Shown: positions 1 to 8,676, counted from the first letter of the stretch. The stretch: 64,000 nt of DNA from Terriglobia bacterium (GCA_021325275.1 JAJPHL010000005.1:1-64000); one strand, 5' to 3'. The notes: a model not told the origin generated them from the letters alone. Numbers and translations are program-made.

Positions 1-822
1 CGTGGAGGACGTGGCGGTGGTGGTGGCGCGGCAGCACCGGCGGCGGAAGGTGCTCCCGCAGGTGGCGAGCAAGGCGCCGCGAACCCGGAGGAAGGTCAAG
101 CGGGCGGTGGTGGCGGAGGAGGCGGTGGTGGTGGTCGCGGCGGATTCGGCGCGGCGCGCGGATCGCAAGTCGATCCGGGCGAATACACGGTCACGCTGAC
201 GCAGAACGGAAAATCGGACACTGTGAAAGTTACGGTGGAGGAAGATCCGCGTGTGCAGTTTTCGGCGGAAGATCGCAAGAAGCGCCGTGATGCGGTGGTC
301 CATCTAAACCTCATGGTGAAAATGGCCGACGAAGCGCGCCGCAAAGTGACGGCGATGAACACGGCGTTGACCAACTTGGCGAATAGCTGGAATGCGGCCA
401 GCGCTCCGGCCGTTCCCGAAGCGATCAAAGAGGCTGTCGGTGACGTTCGCGATCATTTGAAACCACTGGTCGCCACCTTTGAAGGCGCGGGCGGAGGCGG
501 TGGTCGCGGCGGCGGCGCGGGTCCCGCGTTGCAGTACAATCCTCCGACCGTGAACCAAAAGTTGCAACGCCTGCTGCAATCGATCGACAACTATTCGAGC
601 GCGCCAACCGCCACGCAGATGGCGGACATCGAAAAATGCGGCGCGCAATTGAAAGACAGTCTCGCGAAGGTCGATCCGATGATGAGTGAAGTGGAAGCGC
701 TCAACAAGAAGATGCAAGACGCGGGCGTCCCGTACTTCAAGGTCGACGTGAATGCGGTGGGCGCGCCGGCCGCCGGCGGATTTGGTCCGCCGGATGATGA
801 CGACGATCGCGGCCACAGATAA
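1..822 (+). CDS. C-terminal part of Asp-box/VPS10-like beta-propeller exoprotein (5' partial)
   Basis: The frame is open from base 1 to the TAA at 820-822, so this is the C-terminal 273 residues of a gene that begins outside the window. It opens with a poly-Gly/Arg stretch, then a short beta-rich segment (GEYTVTL..GKSDTVKVTVEEDPRV), an alpha-helical region, a second Gly-rich patch and an acidic DDDDDRGHR tail. The same order (Gly-rich insert, YVVRLTVNGQ..KLDPRV, helices, Gly-rich patch) ends the full-length protein at 16147-19563, so I infer a paralogue of that sortilin/VPS10-like exo-sialidase-fold family. The propeller itself is not visible here. Substrate unknown. Confidence 0.75.
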   Translation, partial: RGGRGGGGGAAAPAAEGAPAGGEQGAANPEEGQAGGGGGGGGGGGRGGFGAARGSQVDPGEYTVTLTQNGKSDTVKVTVEEDPRVQFSAEDRKKRRDAVVHLNLMVKMADEARRKVTAMNTALTNLANSWNAASAPAVPEAIKEAVGDVRDHLKPLVATFEGAGGGGGRGGGAGPALQYNPPTVNQKLQRLLQSIDNYSSAPTATQMADIEKCGAQLKDSLAKVDPMMSEVEALNKKMQDAGVPYFKVDVNAVGAPAAGGFGPPDDDDDRGHR

Positions 823-829
823 GAAAACT

Positions 830-915
830 GCAACCGCAGATACACGCAGATGAACGCAGATAAGACCAGATCGATTTGGTTTTATCTGCGTTCATCTGCG
901 TCCATCTGCGGTTGC
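830..915. repeat. Long hairpin repeat with CGCAGAT-type units between convergent genes
   Basis: Two 34-nt arms (830-863 and 882-915) are reverse complements with two mismatches and an 18-nt loop. Each arm is itself built of a roughly 10-nt unit (ACGCAGATGA / TCATCTGCGT) repeated three times. It fills the gap between two convergent stop codons (822 and 917), so it probably acts as a bidirectional terminator. The architecture recurs at several other borders in the window with different unit sequences. Confidence 0.8.
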
Positions 916-916
916 T

Positions 917-2017
917 TTATTTCGGGAAAATCAGCGCCAGCGCCGGTTCCGCGGTGAACATGCACCGCGCGTTGTGGCCGCACAACGGCACAAGCACGGC
1001 ATTGTGATGCGCGCCGAGCGCTTCGTTCACGTATTTCGCGTACGCCTCGCCGCGCGCAAGCCGCGTGGGACCTTGGGCCATCGCGGGACACGAGCCGTCG
1101 AATCCGCCGAGCGGCAGCACGTCGAGTTCGCCCAGCAAGTACGTCGTGGGACGCGAAACAAGCTGCTGCTTCATCTGGTCGTCCGACTGGCTGCCGGAAT
1201 ATCCGCTGCGATTCTTGAATCCATACGGCCACTGATCGTACGTCGTGCAGTTGCGGCCGTCGCCGAAGGGACGTAATCCGCCGGGCTGCGCGCCGCGTCC
1301 CGCACGACCACCTGTTGTTCCGCCTTCGCCTGCCGCCGGCGCGGGCACGTAGCCGGGCGCGCGCGCGCTCACGCTGTACGACGATTCCGCCGGACGGTTG
1401 CTATCGGGATACGCGTAGCTTGAAGGATTCGAGACAACGTATGTCACCGGCACGCCGAGTTTGTCGTGGACCTGATTCGACATTTCGTAGCGATTGACAA
1501 ATTGTCCCCCAGCCGAGTGTCCCGCCACAACGATCGCGCGCACGTTCGGAAACACGCTTTTATTTGCGGCCTTGCGCAAGATCTCGTCGATGAAATCATA
1601 GGACGTAGTTTTGTCGGTGGATTGCGCGACGCCGCCCGACCGCCAACTGTTGCAATTCCAGTTGATCTCGTCGGTATCGAGTTTGTCCTGGCAGCCGCCG
1701 CCGGCGTTTGCAGCCATGCGCGGCGCGATCACCAGCGTGTCGTCGAGCGCGCCGGCGAGAAACGCGGCGGCGGTAGCCGTGCGGAAGTAGTTGTCGGCAT
1801 CGCGGCCCGCGCCGTGGACCATCACCAGCACGCGCGTGATCGCGGGATTCTTCGTTTCGAGCGAATAAGTCCGATAGATCAGCGATCGACCGCCCGTGAG
1901 TTTCACCCATTCGGTACAAGTCGATGGCGTGATGCACGGTGCGGCATGAAGTGCATTGGAAAAGACCGCGGTGGAAAAAACGAACCCCAGAAAAGCGAAA
2001 AAGATTGTGCGACGCAT
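917..2017 (-). CDS. Secreted alpha/beta-hydrolase (esterase/polyhydroxybutyrate depolymerase-like)
   Basis: A 366-residue protein with an N-terminal signal peptide (MRRTIFFAFLGFVFSTAVFS..HAA). VMVHGAGRDADNY is the oxyanion-hole HG segment and VVAGHSAGG is the nucleophile elbow with Ser. A GELDVLPLGG segment may carry the acid and CGHNARC the catalytic His. A Gly-rich insert (GEGGTTGGRAGRG) resembles those in the propeller exoproteins. Family knowledge indicates extracellular ester hydrolysis; the substrate cannot be told. It lies 23 bp downstream of the metallo-beta-lactamase on the same strand, but a TAAAGT hexamer 7 nt before its ATG suggests its own leaderless promoter. Confidence 0.75.
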   Translation of the reverse strand: MRRTIFFAFLGFVFSTAVFSNALHAAPCITPSTCTEWVKLTGGRSLIYRTYSLETKNPAITRVLVMVHGAGRDADNYFRTATAAAFLAGALDDTLVIAPRMAANAGGGCQDKLDTDEINWNCNSWRSGGVAQSTDKTTSYDFIDEILRKAANKSVFPNVRAIVVAGHSAGGQFVNRYEMSNQVHDKLGVPVTYVVSNPSSYAYPDSNRPAESSYSVSARAPGYVPAPAAGEGGTTGGRAGRGAQPGGLRPFGDGRNCTTYDQWPYGFKNRSGYSGSQSDDQMKQQLVSRPTTYLLGELDVLPLGGFDGSCPAMAQGPTRLARGEAYAKYVNEALGAHHNAVLVPLCGHNARCMFTAEPALALIFPK

Positions 2018-2040
2018 GAACGATACTTTACCGCAGAGTG

Positions 2041-2892
2041 TTACCGTCCGGAAGCGGCTTTTTCCTTGGCGACGAGATCAAGGTAGGCTTTTTCCATGCG
2101 ATTGATGTGATCCTGATACCCCGCGGGGTCAATGAAGGGATTGGGTTGCTCGCCGCGCTTAAAACGGTCGTACTTCGCGGCCATGTTGTAATAACCGCCG
2201 TGCGCGCCGAGGAAAATATCGCAGTGCAGCGAACGCAGGACGCGGAAGGTTTTCGCCATGTCGTCCGAGACGCCCGGATATTTTGGATTGTTCAGCAATT
2301 GCACGCCGGGGTTCACCGTGGTCCCGCCGACGATCACGACGTCGAGCTTCTTGCCGCCGTCGTCGACCTGCATGGTCCACGTGGTGCAGCCGATCGAGTG
2401 GCCGCCGGTGACGTGCGCCACAAGTGTCGTGCCGCCGAGCTCGACTTTGTCTCCGTCCGAGAGTTTGCGATCCACTTTGACCACCGGGTACGTGTACTCA
2501 CTGCCCCAGCGGAAATCGGTCTTGCCGCCCGACTCCATCACGCCGGCGTCGGCGGTGGAAGCGAAAATCTTCGCGCCGCCGGTCATTTTTTGCAACGCGG
2601 CCATTCCTGCCACGTGATCGAAATGCGCCTGGCCGTTCAGCAGGATTCTTACGTCGGTGATTTTGAAACCGAGCTTTTGAATGCTGTCGCGCACCTGCGC
2701 CGCGGTGTCCTCGTACCCCACATTGATCACGATGTGACCTTGCGGCGTCGAGACAAGATACGCCGTGATGTCGCTGGTGCCGACGTAGTACAAATTGCCG
2801 GCAATCCGGTAAGGCTCGACGGGTTGCGTGTCCTTGCGTTGAGCGCAAGCGGCAAGCGAAAGTACCAGGAGCGATAGAAAAAAGCGCTTCAT
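2041..2892 (-). CDS. Lipoprotein subclass B3-like metallo-beta-lactamase with Gln in the first zinc position
   Basis: A 283-residue MBL-fold protein. The N-terminus has a lipobox, LSLAAC (Cys16), so it is predicted to be a lipoprotein. The zinc motif reads Q88-A-H90-F-D92-H93 instead of HxHxDH; His165 (GGHSIGCTTW) and His231 (GAHGGYYN) supply the remaining ligands. The GHS/T-x-G-C-T-x-W segment and the late His are typical of subclass B3 (L1, GOB, FEZ), and Gln at this first position is the known GOB-type substitution. Family knowledge predicts carbapenem/cephalosporin hydrolysis, but environmental B3-like proteins may act on other substrates. It shares a strand with the downstream esterase. 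Confidence 0.8.
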   Translation of the reverse strand: MKRFFLSLLVLSLAACAQRKDTQPVEPYRIAGNLYYVGTSDITAYLVSTPQGHIVINVGYEDTAAQVRDSIQKLGFKITDVRILLNGQAHFDHVAGMAALQKMTGGAKIFASTADAGVMESGGKTDFRWGSEYTYPVVKVDRKLSDGDKVELGGTTLVAHVTGGHSIGCTTWTMQVDDGGKKLDVVIVGGTTVNPGVQLLNNPKYPGVSDDMAKTFRVLRSLHCDIFLGAHGGYYNMAAKYDRFKRGEQPNPFIDPAGYQDHINRMEKAYLDLVAKEKAASGR

Positions 2893-2990
2893 GCGCTTAC
2901 GGTATCACGATCAGTCGTTGCGTTCGGCAACCGTCACTTCGGCTAGCCGATCAGGTCACCGAAATGTTCGGTCGGTACTCAGTTCGTCCG

Positions 2991-3202
2991 ATCCCGGAGG
3001 GATCACAGCTTGTAGCCGGTGGTTGAGCGCTGTTTGCGATACCACCGGTTCAGGCAAAAAAAATGGCGATCCCAGAGGGATCGCAGGGGTTTCGTCGATC
3101 GCTGCGATCCCTCCGGGATCGTGGTTCTTGTCCAATGGGTACCGGTGGTATCGCGAAAAACGCTCAACCACCGGCTACAAGCTAGCATCCCTTCCGGGAT
3201 GC
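2991..3202. repeat. Complex palindromic intergenic repeat (REP/REPIN-like)
   Basis: Outer arms at 3009-3049 and 3141-3181 are 41-nt near-perfect reverse complements (CTTGTAGCCGGTGGTTGAGC against its complement). They flank two inner GATCCC(N)GGGATC hairpins at about 3067-3083 and 3105-3120. Each outer arm also abuts a further ATCCC(T/G)xxGGGAT palindrome (2991-3005 and 3185-3202). Such nested palindromes are typical of dispersed REP-like elements; no coding capacity is convincing inside it. Confidence 0.75.
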
Positions 3203-3370
3203 AAGAATCTGAAACTGAGCGCGGCGCTGCTCATAGATGGTTTGGACGAATGCCTCGGATTCCTCCACCGGGCCTGCGTCGATGTGACTCAACAAGCGCT
3301 CCAGCGAAAACGGCTGCTTCCGCACGAGGCTTGCAGGGTCCTTGATCGTTGAGTGAGTCGTTTGCTCCAT
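3182..3370 (-). CDS. Small hypothetical protein, possible truncated antitoxin-like ORF
   Basis: A 62-residue ORF 18 bp downstream of recA on the same strand, not recognised with certainty. Residues 1-53 look like a real small protein (SLERLLSHIDAGPVEESEAFVQTIYEQRR), loosely recalling short antitoxin-like proteins found next to PIN toxins. The last nine residues (QILASRKGC) are encoded by the outer palindrome of the adjacent repeat, so the original C-terminus may have been replaced. A TATCAT hexamer 7 nt before the ATG fits the leaderless promoters seen elsewhere in the window. No toxin partner is adjacent. Confidence 0.35.
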   Translation of the reverse strand: MEQTTHSTIKDPASLVRKQPFSLERLLSHIDAGPVEESEAFVQTIYEQRRAQFQILASRKGC

Positions 3371-3388
3371 CGGGGTAATGATAGCACT

Positions 3389-4459
3389 CTATTTCACCGC
3401 GGCCTTTTTCGCGGCGTGTGCGTCCTTAGCCGGCTCGGGCGCCGCGGCGACGGCGGCCAAGGGTAGATTCAGCATCTTGCGCAATTCGGTGTCGAGCTTG
3501 GTGCGGATATCCACGTTTTCCTTCAGGAATTGCCGGGCATTCTCACGACCCTGACCGATGCGTTCGCCTTTGAAGCTGAACCACGATCCGCTCTTCTCTA
3601 CCATGTTCTTCTCGACCGCCAAGTCGAGCAGATCGCCTTCCACCGAGATGCCTTCGCCGTACAAAATGTCGAATTCCGCTTCCCGGAACGGCGACGCCAC
3701 CTTGTTCTTCACTACTTTCGCGCGCGTGCGGTTGCCGATCACCGTCTCGCCGTCTTTCAGCGAGGTGATCCGGCGGATGTCGATGCGCACCGAAGAGTAA
3801 AACTTCAGCGCGCGGCCTCCGGTGGTGGTTTCCGGGTTTCCAAACATCACGCCGATTTTTTCGCGAATTTGGTTAATAAATATCAAACAGGTATGGGATT
3901 TCGAGACAATTCCCGTGAGTTTCCGCATCGCCTGCGACATCAGGCGCGCCTGCAAGCCCATCGAAGGATCGCCCATCTCGCCGTCGAGTTCGGCCTTGGG
4001 TACGAGCGCCGCCACCGAATCGACCACCACCACGTCGACCGCGCCCGATCGTACGAGCGCTTCGCAGATTTCCAGGGCCTGTTCTCCGTTGTCCGGTTGC
4101 GACACCAGCAAATTGTCGATGTCGACGCCCAGTTTTTTAGAGTATCCGGGACTCAGCGCGTGCTCCGCGTCGATGAACGCGGCCATGCCGCCGCCCTTCT
4201 GCGCCTGCGCCACCACTTGCAGGGCCAGCGTGGTTTTTCCGCTCGACTCCGGCCCGAAAATCTCGATGATGCGGCCCACCGGCAATCCGCCGACACCCAA
4301 CGCAGCATCCAGCGAGAGCGCGCCAGTGGAGATCACCGGGATGCCGACCAGAGCGTCCTTGCCGCCCAGGCGCATGATCGTGCCCTTGCCATATTGTTTT
4401 TCCAGTTGGGATAAAGTGAGATCTAATGCCCGGGATTTTTCGGTATTTTCGTCGGCCAT
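3389..4459 (-). CDS. recA: Recombinase RecA
   Basis: A 356-residue cytoplasmic ATP-dependent DNA strand-exchange protein and SOS co-protease. Walker A is GPESSGKT at residues 69-76; the Walker B region is [21 protein letters not shown], followed by the L1/L2 loop segments ([38 protein letters not shown]). It has normal RecA length with an Ala/Lys-rich tail (AAKKAAVK) instead of the acidic tail of E. coli. The ATG is preceded by a strong GGAGGG Shine-Dalgarno. A consensus-like promoter lies about 65-90 bp upstream. Confidence 0.98.
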   Translation of the reverse strand: MADENTEKSRALDLTLSQLEKQYGKGTIMRLGGKDALVGIPVISTGALSLDAALGVGGLPVGRIIEIFGPESSGKTTLALQVVAQAQKGGGMAAFIDAEHALSPGYSKKLGVDIDNLLVSQPDNGEQALEICEALVRSGAVDVVVVDSVAALVPKAELDGEMGDPSMGLQARLMSQAMRKLTGIVSKSHTCLIFINQIREKIGVMFGNPETTTGGRALKFYSSVRIDIRRITSLKDGETVIGNRTRAKVVKNKVASPFREAEFDILYGEGISVEGDLLDLAVEKNMVEKSGSWFSFKGERIGQGRENARQFLKENVDIRTKLDTELRKMLNLPLAAVAAAPEPAKDAHAAKKAAVK

Positions 4460-4522
4460 AATGCCCTCCTGCGAAACTCGCGCGATTCTAGCAGACTCTT
4501 TTGGGAAGCGCCAGTCTCAAAG

Positions 4523-4551
4523 AGGATATACGTGTTTTCTTCGCTTGTCAA
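4523..4551 (-). promoter_or_regulatory. recA promoter (TTGACA-17-TATCCT)
   Basis: On the minus strand a perfect -35 TTGACA (4546-4551) is separated by exactly 17 nt from TATCCT (4523-4528), placing the transcript start about 55-60 nt before the recA ATG. I could not identify a convincing SOS box by eye, so LexA control remains open. The rest of 4460-4879 shows no gene I can support. Confidence 0.6.
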
Positions 4552-4879
4552 GGGAAGGCTTCGAACTATTGACAGGAACTGCCGGAAGTGTCGGCGATCG
4601 TCAATTTCCAAGCTTTGTTTCCAAGAACATAGACAAGAGTCCGCGGGGCGAGCTTTTCGGCACTGCGTTTTTTTTGACTCATCCAATCAAGCGTTTACGT
4701 CTCGCGGCGCGGCCACGGCGATGAGCAATGTGTCACGATGGATCAAATGGAGCGAAAGTTGTTTTGGTCAACTGAATCGGGCTTGGGTGCATAAAACGTA
4801 AAATTACAAAACGAACCTACCGAGGAGCTAAAGACAATTTAATCAATCAGTTAGAGCCTCCGAGTTAGCCCGTCTCTTT

Positions 4880-4979
4880 ACCACGGAGTACACAGAGAAA
4901 AGGCTAGAGGACACAGAGAACGTTGCCCTTGGGCCGACGCTCTCTGTGTCCTCTAGTTTTTCTCGGTGTTCTCCGTGTC
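4880..4979. repeat. Long imperfect hairpin with ACACAGAGAA-type units
   Basis: Arms at about 4880-4920 (ACGGAGTACACAGAGAAAAG..GAGGACACAGAGAA) and 4941-4978 (CTCTGTGTCCTCTAG..TTCTCGGTGTTCTCCGTG) are reverse complements with a few mismatches. The structure sits immediately 3' of the isomerase-like gene and about 420 bp upstream of recA. The same CACAGAG-type units form the arms of the elements at 52477-52625 and 55709-55796. Confidence 0.7.
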
Positions 4980-4987
4980 GAGAACTC

Positions 4988-5803
4988 TCAACCTTTGAAC
5001 GCTTTTTCGGTCGCCGCTTTGGCCTCGGCCGCCATTTCGAACGGCTCGCGTTCCCAGTATTCGGGGCGAAGCAGCTCGATGCTGGCGAGGCGGTCGTATC
5101 CAATCGACTTCAATTCTTCCACCATGCGCTTCAACGGCAACACGCCATGTCCGGGTAGCAGGCGGTTCGCGTCGGTCAATTGCGCCAGCGGGCGATCCTC
5201 GCAGTCGTTGACATGAAGGATGAAAAGCTTCGACGAATCGATGCGCCGCAGCGATCCGAGCTGCGATCCGCCCACGTGAAAATGGAAGGTGTCGATCACC
5301 AGGCCCACGTCGGGGCGATCCACTTCCGCGACAATCTCCCACGCTTTTTCCAGCGTGCGCACGGAACTGGTGGGGAATCCCAGAAACTCCAGCGCGATTT
5401 TTACGTCGTGCGTCGCGGCGATATCGCCGAAGGCTTCCAGCACGGCCACCGTTTCGTCTTTCACTTCGCTATCGGTGACGCCCGGCGGACGCTTGCCCGG
5501 CATCACCACCAGCGTCTCGCAGCCGATTTGTCCGGCGATGCTGGCGAACTCGCGGCACGTTTTCTCCACACCGTCGAAATCTTTTCCCGAAAACGTCGCG
5601 CGATCCACGGAGTTGATGCTCAGCGGCTTCACTCCGGATTCTTTGAAACGGTCGGCCAACTCGGCCACCGAGTGGCGCTGCAAATAATGGCGCAACTTGG
5701 CGCCCCAAATCTCCAAAAACGGAAAACCCACCTTTTTGGCAATCTCAATATCCGTCTCGAGGTCGGCCTTCATGCTGCTGGCCCCGTTCCAACCCAATTG
5801 CAC
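4988..5803 (-). CDS. Sugar phosphate isomerase/epimerase (xylose isomerase-like TIM barrel)
   Basis: A 271-residue protein of the AP-endonuclease-2/xylose isomerase-like superfamily. Visible barrel features are GFPFLEIWG near the start, VKIALEFLG (metal-binding Glu), VGLVIDTFHFHVGG (Asp/His metal ligands), LFILHVND and a terminal ASIELLRPEYW with the last Glu. The family includes IolE/IolI and many uncharacterised sugar isomerases; the substrate is not identifiable. The start is GTG at 5803, chosen because AGGAGA lies at correct spacing. No signal peptide. Confidence 0.75.
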   Translation of the reverse strand: MQLGWNGASSMKADLETDIEIAKKVGFPFLEIWGAKLRHYLQRHSVAELADRFKESGVKPLSINSVDRATFSGKDFDGVEKTCREFASIAGQIGCETLVVMPGKRPPGVTDSEVKDETVAVLEAFGDIAATHDVKIALEFLGFPTSSVRTLEKAWEIVAEVDRPDVGLVIDTFHFHVGGSQLGSLRRIDSSKLFILHVNDCEDRPLAQLTDANRLLPGHGVLPLKRMVEELKSIGYDRLASIELLRPEYWEREPFEMAAEAKAATEKAFKG

Positions 5804-6001
5804 AAAAATCTCCTTTCAAGATTCGGACGCGCTATAATCTCCCGCCGCTCGCGCTCCGCGACAGCGCCTCAACGAAGAGGTGCACCACGGGGTGATTGTA
5901 CACGTTTACGGTGGGAATCAAGTGTCAAGTTTAGGCTGTTTCGTGAAATGCGGAAGGCATTCGCGATTGAACGCCGCCGCAGGAAGAAAGTCGCGGTGAG
6001 A

Positions 6002-7930
6002 TCAGCCGTTATCGAGGACTTCACGCGCCTTCCTCGCCAGATCCGCCAAGCGAAACGGCTTCTGGAGAAACGCCACGCCCGGCTCCAACACACCGTGACG
6101 ATGGATCGCTTCATCAGTGTATCCCGAAAGGTACAGCACTTTCAGTTTTTCGCCGCGCTCGAAGAGGCGCTCGGCCAGCGCGCGTCCGCTCATGCCGGGC
6201 ATCACGACGTCGGTCACCAGCAGATCGAGTGTGCCGGTGAGATTCAATACCAAGTCCAGCGCCTCGGCTCCGTTGCTGGCTTCCAAGATGTTGTAGCCGC
6301 ATCCACGCAAAAAATCCGCGGCGAGTTCGCGCAGCGGCGCTTCGTCTTCCACCACCAGGACCGTTTCGCCGCCGCGAACCGAATCCGGCACCAGCGATTC
6401 CTCCACCGCCACGACGGGAACCGCCACGCCCGTCGGCGGTAAATAGATTTTGAACGTCGCGCCTTGGCCCGGCTCGCTGTAGACCCAAATGAATCCGCCG
6501 CTCTGTTTCACGATTCCGTACACCGTCGCGAGACCGAGGCCCGTGCCCTTGCCGGTTTCCTTGGTCGTGAAGAACGGCTCGAAGATGTGCGCCATCGTGT
6601 TCGCGTCCATGCCGTGGCCGTTGTCGCTGAACGCAATCATCACGTAGTGCCCCATCTGCAACGGATTGTGTTGGCGCGCGAACGATGCGTCGAGTTCCAC
6701 GTTGGCCGTTTCGATGGTGACTTTTCCGCCGTCGGGCATGGCGTCGCGCGCGTTCACCGCCAAATTCATCAACACCTGCTCGATCTGTCCGCGGTCCGCG
6801 AGCACGGCGTGCAGTTGCGGCGCAGGTTTGAAAACCAGCTCGATATCCTCGCCAATCAGCCGGCGCAGCATTTTTCCGGTGCGCTCCGCGACTTCGTTCA
6901 AGTCGAGAACTTCGGGCGTGAGCACTTGTTTTCGGCTGAACGCCAGCAGTTGGCGCGTCAGCGACGCGGCGCGTTGTCCGGCGGCGCGAATTTCCTCGGC
7001 GCTCTTGCGGCGTGGATCGACCGGACCCAAGCCTTCCAACAGCAATTCGCTGTAGCCGATGATCAAGCTCAACAGATTGTTGAAATCGTGCGCGACGCCG
7101 CCCGCCAATCGCCCAATCGCCTCGATGCGTCCCGCTTGGCGCAACTGATCTTCGAGTTTGCGGCGCTCGGTGATATCGTTGGCCAGCACCAATCCCGCGG
7201 GACGGCCGAGAAAACTGAGCGCGTGCCAGGTGATTTGCGCTTGCACCGTGGAATGATCCTTGCGGATGTGCGTCCACGTGCCGGCATCTCCCATGCTGCC
7301 GGCCTTCCGCCGGATGGCCCGCATCAAATCCATTAAACGCGGGACTTCTTCTTCCACCGAAATATCGATGGTCTTCATCGACAGAAATTCTTCGCGCGAA
7401 TATCCGTAGTGGCGAATCGCGGCGTTGTTCACCGCTAGAAAATTGTGATTCTCCAGGTCGGCCACCCACATTGGTTGCGGATTGCTTTCAAACAGCAATC
7501 GATAGCGCATTTCCGATTCGTGCAGCGCGCGGTTCGCCGCGTCGCGCACCAACGCGGTGCGCTGCAACGCCAGGCGAATGGATTCGCCGAGCGGCACGGG
7601 CAGTTTGTCGAGCGGACCGAGGTAATCGTCGAGTCCTTCCCGAACCGCCGCGGCCAGCGCCATCACGTCGAGTGGTTCTTCGCCCTTGGCGGCGTACCAA
7701 ATCACGGGGCAATCCGGGAAGCACAACTTTACTTCGCGCAGGATTTTGTCGCTCGAGAGCAGCGCCGGCTGAAGCGCGCACAACACTACGTCGCAAGGAG
7801 TTTGCGTGAGGCGTTGCGGCATGGCCGAAGCGGCGGGTGCTTCCACTCGCGCGTCGGGCCACTCGCGTGCTACCGCCCGCGCAATTGTTTCCCTCTCGGC
7901 TGGCTTACGAGGAAATACCAGAATTGTCAA
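6002..7930 (-). CDS. Hybrid histidine kinase (degenerate receiver-PAS-HisKA-HATPase-REC)
   Basis: A 642-residue soluble sensor kinase. Residues 1-125 resemble a receiver domain with the phospho-Asp replaced (DVVLCALQP). PAS is about 140-255 (FESNPQPMWVADLENHNF..DITERRKLE). HisKA carries phospho-accepting His281 in GGVAHDFNNLL. The HATPase follows, with NLAVNARDAMPDGG, DNGHGMD and GTGLGLATVYG. The C-terminal receiver has Asp574 in TDVVMPGMSG. No transmembrane segment is visible, so it likely senses a cytoplasmic signal or a partner. The start is TTG at 7930 by longest frame; a downstream Met (residue 38) is possible. Its promoter appears fused back-to-back with that of the DinB gene. Confidence 0.85.
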   Translation of the reverse strand: MTILVFPRKPAERETIARAVAREWPDARVEAPAASAMPQRLTQTPCDVVLCALQPALLSSDKILREVKLCFPDCPVIWYAAKGEEPLDVMALAAAVREGLDDYLGPLDKLPVPLGESIRLALQRTALVRDAANRALHESEMRYRLLFESNPQPMWVADLENHNFLAVNNAAIRHYGYSREEFLSMKTIDISVEEEVPRLMDLMRAIRRKAGSMGDAGTWTHIRKDHSTVQAQITWHALSFLGRPAGLVLANDITERRKLEDQLRQAGRIEAIGRLAGGVAHDFNNLLSLIIGYSELLLEGLGPVDPRRKSAEEIRAAGQRAASLTRQLLAFSRKQVLTPEVLDLNEVAERTGKMLRRLIGEDIELVFKPAPQLHAVLADRGQIEQVLMNLAVNARDAMPDGGKVTIETANVELDASFARQHNPLQMGHYVMIAFSDNGHGMDANTMAHIFEPFFTTKETGKGTGLGLATVYGIVKQSGGFIWVYSEPGQGATFKIYLPPTGVAVPVVAVEESLVPDSVRGGETVLVVEDEAPLRELAADFLRGCGYNILEASNGAEALDLVLNLTGTLDLLVTDVVMPGMSGRALAERLFERGEKLKVLYLSGYTDEAIHRHGVLEPGVAFLQKPFRLADLARKAREVLDNG

Positions 7931-7939
7931 GCCATCGCT

Positions 7940-7949
7940 ATCATATAAT
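7940..7949. promoter_or_regulatory. Overlapping divergent -10 elements (bidirectional promoter)
   Basis: On the plus strand TATAAT (7944-7949) stands 10 nt before the ATG at 7960. On the minus strand TATGAT (7945-7940) stands 9 nt before the TTG at 7930. The hexamers overlap, so one symmetrical AT-rich core could serve both genes and give essentially leaderless mRNAs. A TTGTCA (7924-7929) precedes the plus-strand -10 at a short 14-nt spacing. Confidence 0.5.
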
Positions 7950-7959
7950 ACGCGTAGCT

Positions 7960-8649
7960 ATGCGAAAAACCGCCGTTGCCATTCTCGCGCTCGCACTCAC
8001 CATGTTCGTTACCTCCCTGATCGTGTCGCAAGCACCAAAGCAAGACGACAAAAAGGCCGACGACAAGAAGGCCGCCGTCCCCGACACGCCGACCATGTCC
8101 GACCGCGAGCGCGGGCAGTTGCGCCAGTTGCTGAACTTGTCGCAGAAAGAATTTCTCGATGCGGTAGAGAACCTGAACGATGCGCAATGGAATTTCAAAT
8201 CGCCGCCCATCGATGGCCGCGAGCGCTGGTCGATCGCGCAGTGCGCCGAACACATCGTGCTGGCCGAAGGTCTGTTGTTCAGTCAAGTGGAAGCGGCCAT
8301 GGCGGCGCCCGCGATTCCCGATTGGCAAACGAAGACGGCCGGCAAAACTCCACTCCTCCTGAAAGTCATGCCTGATCGCAGCCACAAGGCTGAGGCGCCC
8401 GAAGCCATCCAACCACGCCAGCCGTGGACGCGTGAGGAAACCATCGCCAAGTACAAAGCGGCTCGCGCCAAAACGATCAAGTACGCCGAAACGACCGACG
8501 ATGAAGTGAAATCCCACGTGAAGGATCATCCGTTCCCGGTGTTCGGCACGCTGAGCGCGTATCAGTGGTTGATCTACATCCCGTTGCACAACATGCGTCA
8601 CAACCAGCAGATCCTGGAAGTCAAGACGTACGCCGGTTATCCCAAATAG
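7960..8649 (+). CDS. Secreted DinB-family protein
   Basis: A 229-residue protein. A signal anchor (RKTAVAILALALTMFVTSLIVS) is followed by a Lys/Asp-rich linker. The DinB four-helix bundle contains the spaced His residues typical of the family's metal site: CAEHIVLAE near residue 100 and PLHNMRHNQQIL near the end. DinB/DUF664 proteins include thiol-dependent transferases, but the role of exported versions is unknown. The start at 7960 was preferred over an upstream in-frame start at 7837 because it begins the signal sequence and sits just after TATAAT. Confidence 0.7.
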   Translation: MRKTAVAILALALTMFVTSLIVSQAPKQDDKKADDKKAAVPDTPTMSDRERGQLRQLLNLSQKEFLDAVENLNDAQWNFKSPPIDGRERWSIAQCAEHIVLAEGLLFSQVEAAMAAPAIPDWQTKTAGKTPLLLKVMPDRSHKAEAPEAIQPRQPWTREETIAKYKAARAKTIKYAETTDDEVKSHVKDHPFPVFGTLSAYQWLIYIPLHNMRHNQQILEVKTYAGYPK

Positions 8650-8676
8650 GAGGTAGTGGCGCTTTAGTGTGGAGAC

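Noticed and set aside
2891-3352. Open frames of 60-150 codons across the nested palindrome
   Set aside because: They are read from both strands of the inverted repeat and lack family features; only the 3182-3370 frame has a plausible non-repeat part.
6114-7469. A 451-codon minus-strand frame inside the histidine kinase
   Set aside because: Same-region alternative frame with Arg/Gly-rich composition and no recognisable motif; the kinase frame has complete HisKA, HATPase and receiver motifs.
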